DNA of 64,000 bases from Candidatus Kryptoniota bacterium (lineage in GTDB: Bacteria > Bacteroidota > Ignavibacteria > Kryptoniales > Kryptoniaceae): assembly GCA_938074445.1 (NCBI GenBank), contig CALJEK010000006.1, forward strand, positions 1 to 64,000, in the 5' to 3' direction. Position 1 is the first letter of the stretch, and each line of letters begins with the position of its first letter. Made by a program: the position numbers and the translations under genes. This document shows positions 48,182 to 57,784 of the stretch, piece after piece. The notes beneath the pieces are model-generated. The model worked only from the letters and a program-made list of their open reading frames with translations. It did no database searches and was not told where the DNA came from.

Positions 48182-50126
48182 GTTTTTAAGGTTTTACCTT
48201 TGGAACATTATTCTGTTAATTTTGGCTTCAAGTTTGTTAGTTTCAGATGTGCAAGGTGATTTTGATGTTCTTCATTATGAGATTTATATCAACCTTTATG
48301 AAGGGCTTGTGCAACGTAACGGATATTATAACGGCTATGTTAAAATGAGACTCGTTACAAGCAGAAATTTAAACGAAATTAATATACATTCAGCGAGTGG
48401 CGTAATTCAAATTGATTCAGTTCTCTCGTTTGGCAACAAGTTGAACTATCAACAAAATTATGAAAACTTGAAAATAACTTTTCCATCTGTAATTTCTCAG
48501 GGTGAAACCTTAACTGTTGCAATTTACTTTCAGCGCAGGTCAAGTCTGGACCGGGGATTTTATTTTTATAGAAGTGATGAAATATACCCAAATCTTCCAT
48601 CCGACATAGCGTATACTATGAGCGAACCATCTGATGCAAGGTATTGGTTGCCGTGCTATGACGAGCCGTGGGATAAAGCGAAGGTTGATTTGATTATAAA
48701 AGTTAAAAATAATTTTCTTGTCGCTTCTAACGGTTTATTAATCCGCGATGAAATCAGTGGAAGCGAACGAACTTTTCACTGGCGTTCAGAATATCCAATG
48801 TCCACATATTTAATTGCCTTTGCAGTTTCAGAGTATATAACATTTTCTGATTGGTATCGTAGGGTTTCTAATCCTTCTGATTCAGTTGAGATTAAATATT
48901 ATGTTTGGCGTGAAGATTCACTTAAGGCGGTTTTAGCATTTAAAAATGTCGTTGATATGATGAAATTTTTCTCGACAAAATTCGGTGAATATCCATTTGA
49001 AAAATATGGGATGGTTGCTGTGTATCCTTTTCGATATGGAGGTATGGAACATCAGACGATGACAACAATTCATAGAAGATGGCTTGATGGTAACTATGAG
49101 GGTGGCATAGCTCATGAACTTGCTCATCAATGGTGGGGTGACCTTGTGACATGTGAAAGCTGGGCTGAAATTTGGTTGAACGAAGGCTTTGCGTCTTATG
49201 GTGATGCTTTATATACAGAATATAAGTACGGCTTTGAATCTTTTAAGTCAAAGTTAGAATCGTGGGCGAAAGCTTACTTTAGAGAGGATTCAATTATTAG
49301 ATACCCAATTTATAATCCACCACCCGGAAAACTTTTTGGGACAGCGGTTTATTATAAAGGTGCATGGGTTTTACATATGTTGAGAAATTTAATTGGAGAT
49401 TCAGCTTTTTTTAATATCCTTAGGGAGTGGGGGAGAAGATATGCTTATAAAACAGGGACGACGCAAAAATTTATTCAAGTTGTAAACGATATCACTGGTG
49501 AGGATTTCTCGTGGTTTTTCAATCAATGGGTTTATGAAGCTGGGTATCCAGTGCTTGATTTTTCCGTCTCACTTGTAAGTTACGATACTTTATTTTTACA
49601 TCTGCAACAGGTGCAGAAAAATTCTATCATTTTTAAATTTCCAATCGAGTTTAAAATTCAATTGCAAAATTTAGATACGATTTTAACATTCTGGACATAT
49701 ACAGCTGACACTGTGTATAAAATCGCCCTAAATTACTCTGGTGCTTTGAGCGATATAAAAGTTCAAATCGACCCGAGCGAAAAGGTTTTGAAAAAAGTTC
49801 TTTCGCTACCCTCCAAGGAAATTAATCTTTCTTTGCCTCTTAGATTTGTTTTGCATCAAAACTATCCAAATCCATTTAATTCATCTACAAAAATTTCATT
49901 TGAAGTTGCCGGTGGTTTTGGAATTTATCTATGTGAGATTAAAGTTTTTGATGTTCTTGGTAGGGAGGTAGAAAGGATTTTCCGTGGTGAACTTAGTTCA
50001 GGGAGATATAGTGTTAATTTCACGGCTGATGGGATTCCTTCTGGGGTATACTTTTATGAGTTGACGGTGTCAGATCGTAACAGGTTGGTTTATAGGGACT
50101 TTAAGAAAATGGTTTTAATAAAATAG
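48174..50126 (+). CDS. Secreted M1 family aminopeptidase with T9SS sorting domain
   Basis: Exported zinc aminopeptidase. The zinc motif HELAH is at residues 314-318 with the third ligand Glu337 (WLNEGFASYGDA), 18 residues after the last His. The exopeptidase motif GxMEN appears as GGMEH. The C-terminus is a type A sorting domain (LHQNYPNPFNSSTKISFEV ... GVYFYEL ... KMVLIK), so the enzyme should be exported by T9SS and surface-attached or released. ATG 48162 is also in frame, but 48174 has GGGGGAAAG directly before it and yields a clean signal peptide. 650 residues. Confidence 0.92.
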   Translation: MSKFLRFYLWNIILLILASSLLVSDVQGDFDVLHYEIYINLYEGLVQRNGYYNGYVKMRLVTSRNLNEINIHSASGVIQIDSVLSFGNKLNYQQNYENLKITFPSVISQGETLTVAIYFQRRSSLDRGFYFYRSDEIYPNLPSDIAYTMSEPSDARYWLPCYDEPWDKAKVDLIIKVKNNFLVASNGLLIRDEISGSERTFHWRSEYPMSTYLIAFAVSEYITFSDWYRRVSNPSDSVEIKYYVWREDSLKAVLAFKNVVDMMKFFSTKFGEYPFEKYGMVAVYPFRYGGMEHQTMTTIHRRWLDGNYEGGIAHELAHQWWGDLVTCESWAEIWLNEGFASYGDALYTEYKYGFESFKSKLESWAKAYFREDSIIRYPIYNPPPGKLFGTAVYYKGAWVLHMLRNLIGDSAFFNILREWGRRYAYKTGTTQKFIQVVNDITGEDFSWFFNQWVYEAGYPVLDFSVSLVSYDTLFLHLQQVQKNSIIFKFPIEFKIQLQNLDTILTFWTYTADTVYKIALNYSGALSDIKVQIDPSEKVLKKVLSLPSKEINLSLPLRFVLHQNYPNPFNSSTKISFEVAGGFGIYLCEIKVFDVLGREVERIFRGELSSGRYSVNFTADGIPSGVYFYELTVSDRNRLVYRDFKKMVLIK

Positions 50127-50139
50127 AATGGGAGTTAAT

Positions 50140-51522
50140 ATGAAGTTCAAAACAATAATTGAGCCGTTTAAGATAAAGGTTGTCGAACCTATCAAGTTTA
50201 CAACTGAAGAAGAAAGAGAAGAGATACTGAAAAGGGCAGGTTACAATGTTTTTAATATCCCTGCTGAAGATGTGATAATTGATCTTTTAACGGATAGCGG
50301 GACGAATGCTATGAGCTCAAAGCAGTGGGCTGGGATTATGGATGGTGATGAATCATATGCGGGTTCGAAAAGTTTTTTTAGATTTGAAAGCGTTATAAAG
50401 AAAATAACTGGCTTTAAGCATATCATTCCTGTACACCAAGGAAGAGCAGCGGAAAAAATTTTATTTTCAATTGTTGCTGGACCTGGAAAGTATATTCCAA
50501 ATAACACGCATTTTGATACGACGCGAGCAAATATTGAATTTGTTGGGGGAAATGCAGTTGATTTACCGATCTCCGAAGGGATTCAGCCAGATGTTTGGCA
50601 TCCGTTTAAAGGGAATATGGATGTGGAGCGTCTCGAAAGCTTCATAAAAGAGAAAGGACCTGACAATATTCCACTTGTTATGTTAACTGTAACGAATAAC
50701 TCTAACGGTGGGCAACCAGTTTCGATGCAAAATATTCGTGAGGTCAAAGAAGTTTGCAATAAGTATGGAATTCCACTTTTTTTAGATGCTTGTAGGTTTG
50801 CTGAAAACGCTTACTTTATAAAGAAGAGGGAAAAGGGATATGAGAATAAAACAATTTTTGAGATAGTCAGGGAGATGTTTTCTTACGCTGATGGGTGCAC
50901 AATGAGCGCAAAGAAAGATGCATTTGCGAATATAGGTGGATTTCTTGCTATGAATGATGACGAGCTCGCTTTGAAGGCAAGAAATGTTTTGATTGTCACT
51001 GAAGGATTCCCAACTTATGGTGGACTTGCTGGGCGAGACCTTGAAGCAATAGCGCAGGGACTTGAGGAGGTGCTTGATGAAAATTATTTGATTTATAGGA
51101 TAAGGTCGGTTGAATATTTAGCTGAGAAACTGATAGATCGTGGCATTCCAGTTTTAATTCCACCGGGCGGTCATGCGGTTTATCTTGATGCTAAAAGGTT
51201 TGCTCCGCATATTCCACCAGAGCAATTTCCTGGTCAATCTGTTGTCGTTGAGCTTTATAGGGTTGGTGGGATAAGAAGCGTCGAAATTGGCAGTGTGATG
51301 TTTGGAAGGAGGGATAAAGAGACTGGCAAATTTATCCCACATACAATGGAGCTTGTGAGGCTTGCCATACCGCGAAGAGTTTACACCCAAAGTCATATCG
51401 ATTATGTTATTGAGGTGATAACTGAAGTTTATAGAAACAGAGATAAGTTAAAGGGTTATAAAATCGTTTGGGAGGCGCCACTTTTAAGGCATTTTACGGC
51501 GAAATTTGAGCCGATAAATTAA
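50140..51522 (+). CDS. tnaA: Tryptophanase
   Basis: PLP enzyme cleaving tryptophan to indole, pyruvate and ammonia. The fold is shared with tyrosine phenol-lyase. Two positions decide for tryptophanase: an Asp in THFDTTRANIEF where lyases have Thr, and His in LRHFTAKF where lyases have Phe. The PLP lysine lies in MSAKKDAFANIGG. The VEIGS segment also matches TnaA. ATG 50140 follows GGGAG at a good distance, so it is preferred over ATG 50128; 460 residues. The amino acid permease after it is a likely uptake partner. No tnaC-like leader is seen, since only 13 bases separate it from the upstream gene. Confidence 0.9.
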   Translation: MKFKTIIEPFKIKVVEPIKFTTEEEREEILKRAGYNVFNIPAEDVIIDLLTDSGTNAMSSKQWAGIMDGDESYAGSKSFFRFESVIKKITGFKHIIPVHQGRAAEKILFSIVAGPGKYIPNNTHFDTTRANIEFVGGNAVDLPISEGIQPDVWHPFKGNMDVERLESFIKEKGPDNIPLVMLTVTNNSNGGQPVSMQNIREVKEVCNKYGIPLFLDACRFAENAYFIKKREKGYENKTIFEIVREMFSYADGCTMSAKKDAFANIGGFLAMNDDELALKARNVLIVTEGFPTYGGLAGRDLEAIAQGLEEVLDENYLIYRIRSVEYLAEKLIDRGIPVLIPPGGHAVYLDAKRFAPHIPPEQFPGQSVVVELYRVGGIRSVEIGSVMFGRRDKETGKFIPHTMELVRLAIPRRVYTQSHIDYVIEVITEVYRNRDKLKGYKIVWEAPLLRHFTAKFEPIN

Positions 51523-51544
51523 AAATAAAATTTGGGAGAAAACG

Positions 51545-53017
51545 GTGAATTTATTTCGTAAAAAGACTGTAATGCAAATTTTAAGTGAAGCTGAAAGTGG
51601 AGAGAATCGACTCAAGAGAGCTTTAAATGCTATTGATTTAATCGCTTTAGGGATCGGGGCAATAATTGGAGCAGGAATCTTTGCGCTTATCGGAACTGCA
51701 TCTGCGGGTGGAGCACATCACATCGGTGCTGGTCCCGCTATTGTAATCTCTTTTATCGTGACTGCTTTTGCGTGTGGCTTCGCTGCATTATGCTATGCTG
51801 AATTTGCCTCAATGCTTCCAATTTCTGGGAGTGCATACACATATTCATATGCAGCATTTGGGGAGTTTATCGCATGGATAATTGGATGGGATTTAATTCT
51901 TGAATATGCGGTTGGGAATATAGCCGTTGCCATCAGTTGGTCTGCATATTTTGTCGAATTGCTTAGAGGGTTTGGGATTACAATACCAGCATGGCTATCC
52001 ACAGATTATGTTAGGGCGATGAATACACCAGAAATTTTAAATTCGGCTCCACATATCACAATTCCACTCTTAAACAAAACGATACCTGTAGTTTTTAACC
52101 TTCCTGCATTTGGAATAGTTGCCTTAATAACAGTTATACTTGTGATTGGTATAAGGGAGAGTTCCGCGTTTAATGCAATTATGGTGTTTATAAAACTTGC
52201 AGTTTTGCTCTTTTTTATTGTGGTTGGCGCTTTTTATGTCAAGCCTGAAAATTGGCAACCCTTTGCTCCAAATGGATGGAAGGGCATAATGACAGGAGCA
52301 GCGCTTGTATTCTTCGCTTATATCGGGTTTGATGCGATATCAACCGCGGCTGAGGAAACAAAAAATCCTCAAAAGAACCTACCGATAGGAATAATAGTAT
52401 CGCTTATTATAACCACAATACTTTACATCGCCGTCGCCATTGTCCTTACGGGAATGATACATTATTCTGAGTTAAACGTCCCTGAACCGCTTGCTAAAGC
52501 CTTTAGCGTCATCGGGTTAAATTGGGCAGCTGGGATAGTTTCTTTCGGAGCTGTTGTTTCGACAACCGCTGTATTGCTTGTCTTCCAGCTTGGTCAGCCA
52601 AGGATATTTTTTTCAATGGCAAGAGATGGGCTTTTACCTCAATGGTTTGCCAAAATTCACCCTAAATTTAAAACACCCTATGTGACAACAATTTTAACGG
52701 GTATTTTTGTGGCGATTCCAGCTGGATTTGCGGATATCGGTGAAGCTGCTGAACTTACAAATATTGGAACTCTCTTTGCGTTTGTTTTGACTTCCGCTGG
52801 TGTTCTTGTGTTAAGATATACAAATCCAAACGCACCAAGGCAGTTTAAAACTCCGCTTGTTCCGCTTGTTCCTATACTTGCTATTTTATCCTGTTTTTAT
52901 CTTATGTTAAGTTTGCCCTTGATAACATGGGTCCGCTTTATTGCCTGGCTTTTAATTGGTCTACTGATTTATTTCGCCTATGGTTATAGACACAGCAAAC
53001 TGCGAACTTTAAGTTAA
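51545..53017 (+). CDS. APC-superfamily amino acid permease (CAT-like)
   Basis: Amino acid transporter of 490 residues with about twelve helices. The N-terminal GIGAIIGAGIFALIGTAS is the substrate-binding unwound helix of the APC fold. The sequence ends with IPLV-like hydrophobic helices without a soluble domain, as in bacterial cationic-amino-acid-transporter-like permeases (YfnA type). Start GTG 51545 with GGGAG upstream. Its position 22 bases after tnaA suggests that it imports tryptophan or another amino acid substrate; specificity is not readable. Confidence 0.9.
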   Translation: MNLFRKKTVMQILSEAESGENRLKRALNAIDLIALGIGAIIGAGIFALIGTASAGGAHHIGAGPAIVISFIVTAFACGFAALCYAEFASMLPISGSAYTYSYAAFGEFIAWIIGWDLILEYAVGNIAVAISWSAYFVELLRGFGITIPAWLSTDYVRAMNTPEILNSAPHITIPLLNKTIPVVFNLPAFGIVALITVILVIGIRESSAFNAIMVFIKLAVLLFFIVVGAFYVKPENWQPFAPNGWKGIMTGAALVFFAYIGFDAISTAAEETKNPQKNLPIGIIVSLIITTILYIAVAIVLTGMIHYSELNVPEPLAKAFSVIGLNWAAGIVSFGAVVSTTAVLLVFQLGQPRIFFSMARDGLLPQWFAKIHPKFKTPYVTTILTGIFVAIPAGFADIGEAAELTNIGTLFAFVLTSAGVLVLRYTNPNAPRQFKTPLVPLVPILAILSCFYLMLSLPLITWVRFIAWLLIGLLIYFAYGYRHSKLRTLS

Positions 53018-53034
53018 GTCAATTTTTCGAGAGA

Positions 53035-53065
53035 TTGTTAAATTACTTTCTTTATGTTATATTTA
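53035..53065 (+). promoter_or_regulatory. Bacteroidota-type promoter for the nucleotidyltransferase gene
   Basis: TTG at 53035-53037, exactly 20 bases, then TATATTTA at 53058-53065, a good match to TAnnTTTG. It lies in the 84-base gap at 53018-53101, one of the few sizeable gaps within the long plus-strand run, and would start transcription about 30 bases before the ATG at 53102. Confidence 0.6.
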
Positions 53066-53101
53066 ACCTAAAAGTGAAAAATTACATCGGCACTTAGTTT
53101 T

Positions 53102-55621
53102 ATGAAAGCGGTTATAATGGCTGGTGGTTTTGGAACCAGATTAAGACCACTGACGATGAACATACCTAAACCAATGGTCCCTGTTGTAAACGTCCCAGTT
53201 ATGCACAGAATAATTACTTTACTGAAAAAACATGGGCTTACTGAGATAATCGCTCTTGTTTACTATTATCCTGAGGTGATAATGAATTATTTCAAAGATG
53301 GGAAAGATTTTGGGGTTAAGATTTCATATGTAAAAGCTGAAGCGGACTTTGGAACCGCTGGAAGCGTTAAAAATGCAAGTGAATTAATAGGGAATGATGA
53401 ATTTGTTGTGATAAGTGGTGATGTCTTAACTGATGTTGACATTTCAAAAGCGATAGATTATCATTTCGATAAAAAGTCAAAGGCTACAATAGTTCTTACA
53501 AGGGTTAAGAATCCGCTTCCTTATGGAATTGTTATAGTTAAGGATACAGGTGAGATATCTCGATTCCTTGAGAAACCAAGCTGGGGCGAGGTTTTCAGTG
53601 ATACAATTAACACTGGAATTTATGTCCTCAATCCCTCTGTGCTTGAGTTTGTCCCATATAAACAGGAGTTTGACTTTAGCAAAGACCTTTTCCCTATTTT
53701 ACTTGAGAAAAAGATACCGTTTTATGGCTTTTCGATGGAAAACTATTGGCGTGACATTGGGACTCTTGGTGATTATCTTGAGGCGCACCTTGATTGTCTT
53801 TCTGGGGTTGTTAATGTTGAAATTTATGGTGAAAGAATAACTTTGGAAAAAGCGAATGTATATTTGGGCAAAAATACACAAATTGAAAATTACGATAGAT
53901 TCAGAGGTGTAGTTGTTGTCGGTGAAAATGTAAAAATTGGGAAAAATGTGAAGATAGTTAATTCTGTGATTGGTTCAAATTGTGAAATTGGAGATGATTG
54001 CGAGATTACCAATTCTGTCATTTGGGCTGGAACAAAAATTAAAGATCGGGCAAAACTAACACTTGATGTTGTCGGATATGAATGTGTAATAGGTGAAGAT
54101 GCTGAGATAAACGAGAATGTTTTCATCAGCGATCATTGCACGATTGGAAATAGGGCGAAGTTGATGTCAAATATAAAGCTTTGGCCGTGGAAGGTTGTAG
54201 AAGACGATTCAATTTTGTCTAAAAGTTTAGTTTGGGAAGATAAATGGCTCAAAGAGCTTTTTACAGAATCAAGAGTAAGTGGTATTTCTAATGTTGAGAT
54301 GACGCCTGAATTCGGAGCGAAGCTTGGTGCAGCGTTCGGTGCATTCCTTGGGCAGGGGAAGACGGTGCTTGTAAGTCGTGATGCCGATAATGTCTCAAGA
54401 ATGATGAATCGCGCTTTGATCTGTGGACTTATTTCCGCCGGACTTGATGTTGATGATTTAAGAACCGCTCCAATCCCGATGGTTAGGCATGAGCTACGAA
54501 GCGGAAGATATGCTGGGGGATTGCATGTAAGAAAGTCACCTGTGGACAAGCATCAAACGGACATTATTTTTTTTGATTCGAACGGTAGCGATTTGCCTGT
54601 GAGCAAAGCGAAAGCAATCGAAAGATTGTTCTTTGGTGAAGACTTTCCAAGAGTTCATTATAGTAAAGTTGGAACGATTAATTTTCCAGTTAGAGTTGTA
54701 GAAGGTTATATCGCGAAGTTTTTATCAAACTTAAATATTGAGTTCATCGAAAGGCAGAATTTTAAAATCGTGATTGACTATTCCAATGGTGTAGCAGTCA
54801 CTATTTTCCCGAACATCCTTGGACAGCTCGGGTGTCAGGTTGTCTCTTTAAATGCCTACCTTGATTCATCGAAACTAACAAGAAGTGAAGAAGAATTTGA
54901 AAAAGCATTAAATGAATTGGCCAGAATTGTTACTTCGATTCGTTATGATGTTGGATTTATGCTTAATCCAGGGGCGGAAAGGATTTGGGTTGTTGACGAG
55001 CGTGGAAAATTTATTGAAAATAACCGACTTCTTTCTGTAGTTGTAAAGTTATATCTCGAGGCGAACCGCAATAAAGTTAAGAAAATTGCCGTTCCAATTA
55101 CTGCTTCTCTTGAAGTCGATATGATTGCAAATGAATATGGAGTTAAGGTTGTAAGAACGAAGGATTCGCACTACGGGATGATGGAGGCAGTTTTAAAGGA
55201 TCCGGATATAAAATTTGTTGGTGGAACAAAAGGTGGCTTCATATTTCCTGAGTTTCTTTTCGCTTCAGATGGAATGTTTGCAATATCAAAGATACTTGAA
55301 TTGATAGCAATAACGGGAATGAAGATAGGAGAGATAGAAAAATCGTTGCCAAGACTATTCCTTAAACGTAAACTTGTGCCCTGTCCTCGAGATTTGAAAG
55401 GGAAGGTTATGCGGTTTGCAACACTTGAATCGGAGAAGTATAAAAGACAGCTCATTGATGGTGTAAAAATATTTATGGATGATGTAACATGGATTTTAGT
55501 TTTGCCCGATAGACAACGTAATGAAGTTCACCTGTTTGCTGAATCAGACGATGAAAAAAAGGTTGAACAATTACTTGAGGATTACTCCGATAAAGTTAAA
55601 CTCTGGATGAAATCTTGGTAG
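53102..55621 (+). CDS. Sugar-1-phosphate nucleotidyltransferase fused to a degenerate phosphomannomutase domain
   Basis: Three-part protein of 839 residues. Residues 1-230 are a nucleotidyltransferase (GGFGTRLRPLT 8-18, VISGDVLTDVD metal site, EKPSWGEVFSDTINTGIYVL). Residues 250-370 form a left-handed beta-helix of hexapeptide repeats. Residues 380-839 form an alpha-phosphohexomutase-like domain. The mutase part lacks its catalytic features: the phosphoserine loop TASHNP is replaced by HVRKSPVDKH (475-484), and the magnesium loop DGDxDR by NPGAER (622-627). It is therefore probably a non-catalytic, perhaps regulatory, domain. The likely product is GDP-mannose or another NDP-sugar. Similar fusions are known in other bacteria. 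Confidence 0.88.
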   Translation: MKAVIMAGGFGTRLRPLTMNIPKPMVPVVNVPVMHRIITLLKKHGLTEIIALVYYYPEVIMNYFKDGKDFGVKISYVKAEADFGTAGSVKNASELIGNDEFVVISGDVLTDVDISKAIDYHFDKKSKATIVLTRVKNPLPYGIVIVKDTGEISRFLEKPSWGEVFSDTINTGIYVLNPSVLEFVPYKQEFDFSKDLFPILLEKKIPFYGFSMENYWRDIGTLGDYLEAHLDCLSGVVNVEIYGERITLEKANVYLGKNTQIENYDRFRGVVVVGENVKIGKNVKIVNSVIGSNCEIGDDCEITNSVIWAGTKIKDRAKLTLDVVGYECVIGEDAEINENVFISDHCTIGNRAKLMSNIKLWPWKVVEDDSILSKSLVWEDKWLKELFTESRVSGISNVEMTPEFGAKLGAAFGAFLGQGKTVLVSRDADNVSRMMNRALICGLISAGLDVDDLRTAPIPMVRHELRSGRYAGGLHVRKSPVDKHQTDIIFFDSNGSDLPVSKAKAIERLFFGEDFPRVHYSKVGTINFPVRVVEGYIAKFLSNLNIEFIERQNFKIVIDYSNGVAVTIFPNILGQLGCQVVSLNAYLDSSKLTRSEEEFEKALNELARIVTSIRYDVGFMLNPGAERIWVVDERGKFIENNRLLSVVVKLYLEANRNKVKKIAVPITASLEVDMIANEYGVKVVRTKDSHYGMMEAVLKDPDIKFVGGTKGGFIFPEFLFASDGMFAISKILELIAITGMKIGEIEKSLPRLFLKRKLVPCPRDLKGKVMRFATLESEKYKRQLIDGVKIFMDDVTWILVLPDRQRNEVHLFAESDDEKKVEQLLEDYSDKVKLWMKSW

Positions 55622-55642
55622 AAAATAAAATAAAGGTTTAAG

Positions 55643-56110
55643 GTGAAAATAAGCGATATTTTAACTGAAGATTTTGTTATCGTTGGATTGGATGTTTCAT
55701 CAAAGGAAGACGCAATAAACGCACTTGTTGATTTGATCGCCAAATCAGACAAAGTGATAAATGTAAACAAAGTGAGGGAAGCGGTTTTTGAAAGGGAGAA
55801 GATTATGACAACGGGTGTTGGAAAAGGTTTTGCTGTTCCTCATGGAAAGACGGATGCCGTCACTGATATTGTTGCTGCCTTTGCCATTACGAAGAAACCG
55901 ATTGATTATGACTCGCTCGATGGTGAACCTGTTCGTCTTATATTTTTATTAGTTGGAAGGGATAGTATGGTTGGACCGCATATAAAACTTTTAAGCCGAA
56001 TTTCGAAGCTTATGAATGATAACAAGTTTCGCGAGAGGTTGATCGACGCTAAAGATGCTAAGGAGGTTGTCGAATTATTTAAAACAGAGGAAGAGAAATA
56101 TCTTGGATGA
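55643..56110 (+). CDS. PTS IIA (PtsN-like/fructose-type) protein
   Basis: Phosphocarrier domain of the phosphotransferase system, EIIA of the fructose/nitrogen type, 155 residues. The phosphorylated histidine is His67 in FAVPHGKTDAV, preceded by EREKIMTTGVG. No EIIB/EIIC is nearby, so it more likely plays a regulatory PtsN-like role than transport. The start is GTG 55643 with AAGG upstream. It overlaps hisS by 4 bases (ATGA). Confidence 0.9.
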   Translation: MKISDILTEDFVIVGLDVSSKEDAINALVDLIAKSDKVINVNKVREAVFEREKIMTTGVGKGFAVPHGKTDAVTDIVAAFAITKKPIDYDSLDGEPVRLIFLLVGRDSMVGPHIKLLSRISKLMNDNKFRERLIDAKDAKEVVELFKTEEEKYLG

Positions 56111-57393
56111 AGAAAATTTTAAAAAATGTTCGCGGTACCAAAGATATATTGCCGGACGAATCATATAAATGGCAACATATCGAACAGAGGGTAAGAAAAA
56201 TTTTTGAAGTTTATAACTACAAAGAAATGAGAACACCGATTTTTGAAGAAACGGAATTATTTGCGCGGGGAATAGGGGAACTTACCGATATAGTAAGCAA
56301 AGAGATGTATACATTTTTTGATAAAGGTGGAACGAGTTTGACCTTAAAGCCGGAGATGACAGCTTCTGTTATGAGGGCGTATCTTCAACATGAGGTAAAC
56401 AAACAAATTCCCCTTTTTAAGGTCTATTATATCTCTCCGATGTTCAGGCAAGAGCGCCCACAAGCGGGGAGATTGCGTCAATTTCATCAAATTGGAGCTG
56501 AAGCAATAGGAAGTCCGAATTCGGAAGTTGACGCTGAAATAATAGCTTTAGCGCTTCACATAATTGAAAATTTTGATATAAAAAATTACACTTTAAAACT
56601 TAACTCAGTAGGTTGTCAGAATTGTCGTCCTGCTTATAAAGAGGTTTTGCGAGAATACTTGAGAAAATTTTACGACCTTCTTTCTGAGGATAGTAAAAAT
56701 CGAGTGGAGCGAAACCCTTTAAGAGTGCTTGATTCAAAAGATGAAAAGGATAAAGCGGTAGTTGAAAACGCCCCCTTGATTTATGAATATTTATGCGGGA
56801 ATTGTGCGGAACATTTTGAAGAATTAAAAGGGATTCTCGACGCAATCGGGATCAAATATGAACTTGACCCTTTTCTTGTCCGCGGTCTTGATTATTATAC
56901 AAAGACAGCTTTTGAAATTATAAGCCCCGATCTCGGTTCACAAGATGCGATCGCTGGCGGTGGTAGGTATGACCTTCTCTCAAAGGAGCTTGGCGGTCCT
57001 GAAGTCCCCGGGGTTGGCTTCGCGCTTGGAATCGAAAGAATGATGTTAATACTTGAAAAAAATGCTTATAATTTTGGTGAGGTTTCAAAACCATTTGTCT
57101 ATGTCGCTTATCTTGGCTCAAACTTGAGAAATTTTGCCCTCAACATTGTTTTTAGCTTAAGAAAAAAAATGATCCCTTGCGAAATGGAACTTCTCAATAG
57201 AAGTTTGAAATCTCAAATGAGAGAAGCAGATAGACAAGGGGTTAGATTCGTTGTAATCATAGGTGAAGATGAACTAAGAAATAATAAGTGCACAATTCGT
57301 GATATGAAAAGTGGAGAGCAATTCGGGGTCGAATTAAGTCAAATTTTAGAATTTATTACCTCAAGATATGCCCAGGAAGCTTCAACGAATTGA
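56107..57393 (+). CDS. hisS: Histidyl-tRNA synthetase
   Basis: Class II aminoacyl-tRNA synthetase, 428 residues. The N-terminus VRGTKDILPDESYKWQ, motif 2 FRQERPQAGRLRQFHQ, the histidine-specific LVRGLDYYTKTAFE, and motif 3 GGGRYDLL...GVGFALGIERM are all present. A C-terminal anticodon-binding domain follows. It overlaps both neighbours, the upstream PTS gene by 4 bases and the downstream hypothetical gene by 26. Confidence 0.97.
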   Translation: MKKILKNVRGTKDILPDESYKWQHIEQRVRKIFEVYNYKEMRTPIFEETELFARGIGELTDIVSKEMYTFFDKGGTSLTLKPEMTASVMRAYLQHEVNKQIPLFKVYYISPMFRQERPQAGRLRQFHQIGAEAIGSPNSEVDAEIIALALHIIENFDIKNYTLKLNSVGCQNCRPAYKEVLREYLRKFYDLLSEDSKNRVERNPLRVLDSKDEKDKAVVENAPLIYEYLCGNCAEHFEELKGILDAIGIKYELDPFLVRGLDYYTKTAFEIISPDLGSQDAIAGGGRYDLLSKELGGPEVPGVGFALGIERMMLILEKNAYNFGEVSKPFVYVAYLGSNLRNFALNIVFSLRKKMIPCEMELLNRSLKSQMREADRQGVRFVVIIGEDELRNNKCTIRDMKSGEQFGVELSQILEFITSRYAQEASTN

Positions 57394-57781
57394 ACCGAAA
57401 ATTAAGTATGACTTTGTGCTTTATCTTTCAAAAGGATATGATGAGATAAAAAAACAAAAATTTTTGAAATTTGTGTTCGAAACAACGCAACATTTTCTTG
57501 CCTTTAATTACGAACTTGATATCGATGTATCAGTTGGGGATGGAGAAATAACTTTTGAAGTGCTTGGTTTTAAAGCTCCAACTTCACCGATATCTCGCTC
57601 AGGTCCAGCAAGGTTTGAATATAACCTTTATGATTACAAAGAAGGTTCATATTCACTAACTGTAGTTAAAAAGGAAAAAGTTAAGAACACATTTGTCATT
57701 CTTATCTTCGGGGATAAAATTACGCTAAAAAGCGAGCCAAGAAAAAATAAATTTGTCAGGTTGAACATAGTTGGGAATTAA
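57368..57781 (+). CDS. Conserved-looking hypothetical protein, 137 residues
   Basis: I do not recognise this protein. It has no signal peptide or membrane helix, alternates beta-strand-like stretches (YELDIDVSVGDGEITFEVLGF, then SYSLTVVKKEK) and ends with a charged segment, so it is probably a small soluble all-beta protein. It overlaps the hisS 3' end by 26 bases in a different frame. If the true start were the in-frame GTG near 57416 the overlap would vanish. It is followed after 3 bases by lgt, so it is embedded in a translated operon. Confidence 0.7.
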   Translation: MPRKLQRIEPKIKYDFVLYLSKGYDEIKKQKFLKFVFETTQHFLAFNYELDIDVSVGDGEITFEVLGFKAPTSPISRSGPARFEYNLYDYKEGSYSLTVVKKEKVKNTFVILIFGDKITLKSEPRKNKFVRLNIVGN

Positions 57782-57784
57782 ATC

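Noticed and set aside
50140-51522. Tyrosine phenol-lyase as the identity of the tnaA gene
   Set aside because: The Asp in FDTT and the His in LRHFTA are the tryptophanase choices at the positions that separate the two enzymes.
54133-54549. 138-codon minus-strand frame opposite the nucleotidyltransferase fusion
   Set aside because: Shadow of the real gene; low-complexity Ser/Pro/Thr-rich translation and no family resemblance.
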